64,000 bases of DNA, taken from Dugong dugon (taxonomy: Eukaryota; Chordata; Mammalia; Sirenia; Dugongidae). This document shows, in pieces, positions 61,101-64,000 of this stretch (positions within the stretch are counted from its first letter, which is position 1; each line of letters starts with the position of its first letter). The translations under genes and the position numbers were made by a program. The notes beneath the pieces were generated by a model that was not told where the DNA came from, did no database searches, and was given only the letters and a program-made list of their open reading frames with translations. The stretch is from positions 96,245,234 through 96,309,233 of the forward strand of contig CM057462.1 of assembly GCA_030035585.1 (NCBI GenBank), in the 5' to 3' direction.

Positions 61101-61159
61101 ATATTTTACTTGAATGTGATATTAATGATATTATTGGATAATTTCCACATTCTGTTGGA

Positions 61160-62688
61160 TCATCTTTCTTTGGAATAGGCAAAATATGGATCTCTTCCAG
61201 TCAGTTGGCCAGGTAGCTGTCTTCCAGAGTCCTTGGCATAGAATAGTGAGCACCTCCAGTGCTGCATCTGCTTGTTGAAACATCTCAATTGGTATTCCAT
61301 CAATTCCTGGAGCTTAATTTTTTGCCAATGCCTCAGTGCAGGTTGGACTTCTTCTTTCGATACCATGGGTTCTTGTTCATTTGCTACCTCCTGAAATGGT
61401 TGAATGCCGACCAATTCTTTTTGGTACAATGACTCCGTGTATTCCTTCCATCTTCTCTTGATGCTTCCTGTATGAGTCAATATTTGGCCCATAGAATCCT
61501 TCAGTATTGCAGCTGAAGGCTTGAATTTTTTCTTGAGTTCTTTCAGCTTGAGGAATGCCGAGCATATTCTTCCCTTTTGGTTTTCTAACTGCAGGTCTTT
61601 GCACATTTATAATACTTTACTTTGAATTCTTCTGTTCAGCTCTTTGACGTCATCACTTCTACCATTCACTTTATCTACTCTACCTCAAGAGCAAGTTTCA
61701 GAGTCTCTTCTTATATTCATTTTGGTCTTTTCTTTCTTTCCTGCCTTTTTAATGACTTTTTGCTTTCTTTATGTACGATGTCCTTGATGTCATCACACAA
61801 CTCCTGTGGTGTTCTGTCATTAATCTTCAATGCATCAAATGTTTTCTTGAGATGGTCTCTAAATTCAGATGGGATATACTCAAGGTCGTACTTTGGCTTT
61901 TGTGGGCTTGTTCTAATTTTCTTTAGTTTCCACGTGAACTTGCGTAAGAGCAGCTAATGGTCTGTTTCACAGTCGAACCCTGACTTTCTTCTGACTGATG
62001 ATATTGAGCTTTTCTGTACTCTCTTTCCACAGATGTAGTCTATTTGATTCTTGTGTATTCCTTCTGGTGAGGTCCACATATATAGTCACCATTTATGTTG
62101 TTGAAAAAAAGGTATTTGCAATGAAGAAGTCATTGGTCTTGCAAAATTGGATCATATGATCCCTGGCATTGTTTCTATCACCAAGGCCATGTTTTCCAGC
62201 TGCCAATCCTTCTTTGTTTCCAACTTTTGCATTCCAATCATCAGTAATTATCAATGCATTTTGATTGCATGTTTGATCAATTTCAGACTGCAGACGATGG
62301 TAAAAATCTCCAGTTTCCTCATCTTCAGCATTAGTAGTTGGTGCATAAATTTGAATAATACTCATCTTAATTGGTCTTCCTTGTAGGTGTATGGATATTA
62401 TCCTATCACTGACAGCATTGTACTTCAGGATAGATCTTTAAATATTCTTTTTGACTATGAATGTGGCTTCATTTCTCTTCAATTTGTCATTCCCAGCATA
62501 GTAGACCATATGATTGATTCAAAATGGCCAATACCAGTCCATTTCAGCTCACTAATGCCTAGGATATAGATCTTTATGCAATCCATTTCATTTTTGACTA
62601 CTTCCAATTTTCTAGATTCATACTTCATACATTCCATGTTCCGATTATTAATGGATGTTTGCAGCTGTTTCTTTTCATTTTGAGTCAT
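61160..62688 (-). pseudogene. RTE ORF, endonuclease and linker part
   Basis: Open pieces on the minus strand: 62479-62688 (ISELKWTGIGHF, endonuclease start), 62093-62365 (SIIQIYAPT and DWNAKVG, the APE-type endonuclease core) and 61160-61606 (linker before the reverse transcriptase, KRRWKEYTESLYQKE). Frameshifts lie between them. Confidence 0.87.
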
Positions 62689-63664
62689 GTCACATCAGCA
62701 AATAAAGGTCCCAAAAGCTTGACTCCATCCACATCATTAAGAACATCTTTACTTTGAGGAGGCAGCTCTTCCCCAGTCGTATTTTGAATGCCTTCCAACT
62801 TGAAGGGCTCATCTTCCGACACTATCAGACAATGTTCAGTTTGCTATTCATAAGGTTTTCACTGGCCAGTTTTTTCAGAAGTAGACAGCCAGGTCCTTCT
62901 TTCTAGTCTGTCTTAGCCTGGAAGCTTCACTGAAACCTGTCCACCAAGTGCGGCTCTGCCGGTATTTGAAATATCAGTTCCATAGCTTCCAGCATCACAG
63001 CAACACGCAAACCACCACAGTACGACAAATTGAGAGATGTATGGTGGCTAGTGTGTAGGTGTTACTAATGATCTTGTTCACACGGACACAAAGGAAAGAG
63101 TTGTGTTATAACATATAGTGCAACTTCTAAAAATCCTCTTTTAACATTTTCTCCCCCTAACTTCCCCCTTCTCTTTGTAGCTTCAGTTTCTTCACTCTCT
63201 CCCCACTGCACGGCCTTTCCCTCTGTCCTGGCTTTAATTTCCTCCTCTTCTAGGGTCTTCCTATGTAGAATCAACAGAGGGATGCACAACTGAAGCTCTG
63301 TCTGGGACGTTTTGGTTTGTGTGTGTTTGCCTTTAACCTTTTTTAAATTTAGAAACTTTTCTTTTACCAGAGTTAGAAGTAAACTTGAAGATATAAGTAG
63401 GCTTATGAGTTTTAGGATGTGGTTGTCAGGTAATGTTAGTTGCTGTTGGGCCCTTCTGGTTCAATCAAAGAGTGTTCCTGACTTCACTGGTTTGTCTAGT
63501 CATCCTTCCTTTGACACAGAGGTGGTACATGACTATGGCACAGGTCAGAGGTTTTAAAAAATGAATTTTAGCAACTAATCCACTTTTTCCAAATGAAATT
63601 TGTTGCAGAATCCCAAAGTGTAAGACAGATACAAGCAAATGTCCTGTTGAAGCAGAGATTGGAG

Positions 63665-63669
<5 letters not shown>

Positions 63670-63731
<62 letters not shown>
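63670..63731. repeat. (CT)n microsatellite
   Basis: About 60 bases of nearly pure CT (one TTT interruption) followed by TTATCTCTGC. Confidence 0.95.
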
Positions 63732-64000
63732 TATCTCTGCAGCTGCTTCTGAAACAGCCTATAAATGCAGAACGAAAATCTAGGGCAGGAAGTTTATCTC
63801 CTCCACACCTGGGTGACCTGAACCTCAGGATCGTACCTCACTCTCCACTTCAGCCACAAGGCTGCCAGCCCAAGCTGAGGAGACCAGAATTCCCCTAAAC
63901 CTCCCCATACTCTGAATGCCTTTGTAAAAAGGATGTTTCTCTCAGAGGTTGTTAAGAGAGGCAGTACTATATACACAAATTAACTTGTTTCTTTCCAATT

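Larger units (their letters stand above)
51839..61102 (+). mobile_element. Full-length L1 with tandem 3' end, inserted in the RTE
   Basis: About 9.26 kb between perfect 11-base duplications ATTTTACTTGA (51828-51838 and 61103-61113). It has a 5' UTR of about 1.35 kb (GGAGGTGGGACCAAGAAAGCAGGG), ORF1, ORF2 and a 3' UTR. A second 3' end of about 1.6 kb follows from about 59504. A SINE sits at 56536-56685. Confidence 0.92.
50072..63058 (-). mobile_element. Near full-length RTE LINE, split by an LTR and an L1
   Basis: Three pieces add up to about 3.2 kb, the usual full length: 50072-50793 (3' end), 51307-51838 and 61114-63058 (5' end). Reading 5' to 3' on the minus strand there is a 5' UTR-like region (63058 to about 62690), endonuclease, linker, reverse transcriptase and tail. 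The pieces align without overlap apart from the L1 target-site duplication. It is inactive through both insertions and point damage. Confidence 0.9.
40870..64000. other. Intergenic region downstream of IL23R
   Basis: Over 23 kb with no exon that I can recognise. Repeats fill most of it. The stretches 42620-43815, 45330-46120, 48000-49180, 49782-50070 and 63060-63660 look unique or too decayed to name. In mammals the next gene is normally IL12RB2 in the same orientation; none of its exons is visible here. Confidence 0.7.

Noticed and set aside
63593..63898. 101-codon frame with a serine-leucine repeat
   Set aside because: It is translated (CT)n microsatellite.
1..64000. CRISPR array, phage or bacterial defence system
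   Set aside because: The regular repeats are dispersed SINEs with target duplications; gene structure is vertebrate with introns.

Overview
This window is mammalian nuclear DNA, almost certainly from an afrotherian and most likely an elephant (Loxodonta or Elephas). It is crowded with tRNA-derived SINEs of the AfroSINE type, their RTE-type LINE partner (BovB-like, RTE1_LA/AfroRTE) and L1 elements. Sirenian or hyrax origin cannot be excluded from the repeats alone. There is no prokaryotic gene, CRISPR array or operon.

The only intact gene is the 3' half of IL23R (interleukin-23 receptor), on the + strand. Five coding exons match human exons 7-11: 8737-8893, 28838-28927, 32842-32947, 35969-36059 and 40113-40769. 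All junctions have AG/GT sites and the reading frame is continuous through exon phases 0, 1, 1, 2 and 0. They encode the end of the second fibronectin III domain with a WQLWS motif, the stalk, one membrane span, the JAK-binding region, and a tail with two YxxQ STAT3-type motifs. Exons 1-6 lie upstream of the window. The nearest poly(A) signal is at 40835-40840. From about 40.87 kb to the end is intergenic; IL12RB2, the usual neighbour, is not seen.

Layout: 1-8736 is intron 6 (RTE pieces, SINEs, an L1 3' end, a hAT relic). Intron 7 (8894-28837) carries a 6 kb sense L1 with a 5' end, target-site duplications and no 3' end. Introns 8-10 hold SINEs, MIRs and MaLR-type LTRs, including a clean solo LTR with a 5-bp duplication. 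Downstream, 40.95-49.8 kb is a patchwork of RTE, LTRs and SINE clusters. The last 14 kb is a nest: a near full-length minus-strand RTE element (50072-63058) split by a MaLR-like solo LTR and by a 9.3 kb L1, which has a duplicated 3' end and is itself split by a SINE.

The most notable observations concern retrotransposition: an internal ORF2 patch in the first L1 with microhomology at both edges, a 3'-truncated L1 with target-site duplications, a tandem L1 3' end, a SINE with matching non-SINE flank found inverted 8 kb away, and in-window evidence that the SINE body is built from RTE ends. For the gene, skipping exon 9 would give an 8-residue tail and stop, as in the human soluble isoform. I found no plausible new protein-coding system.
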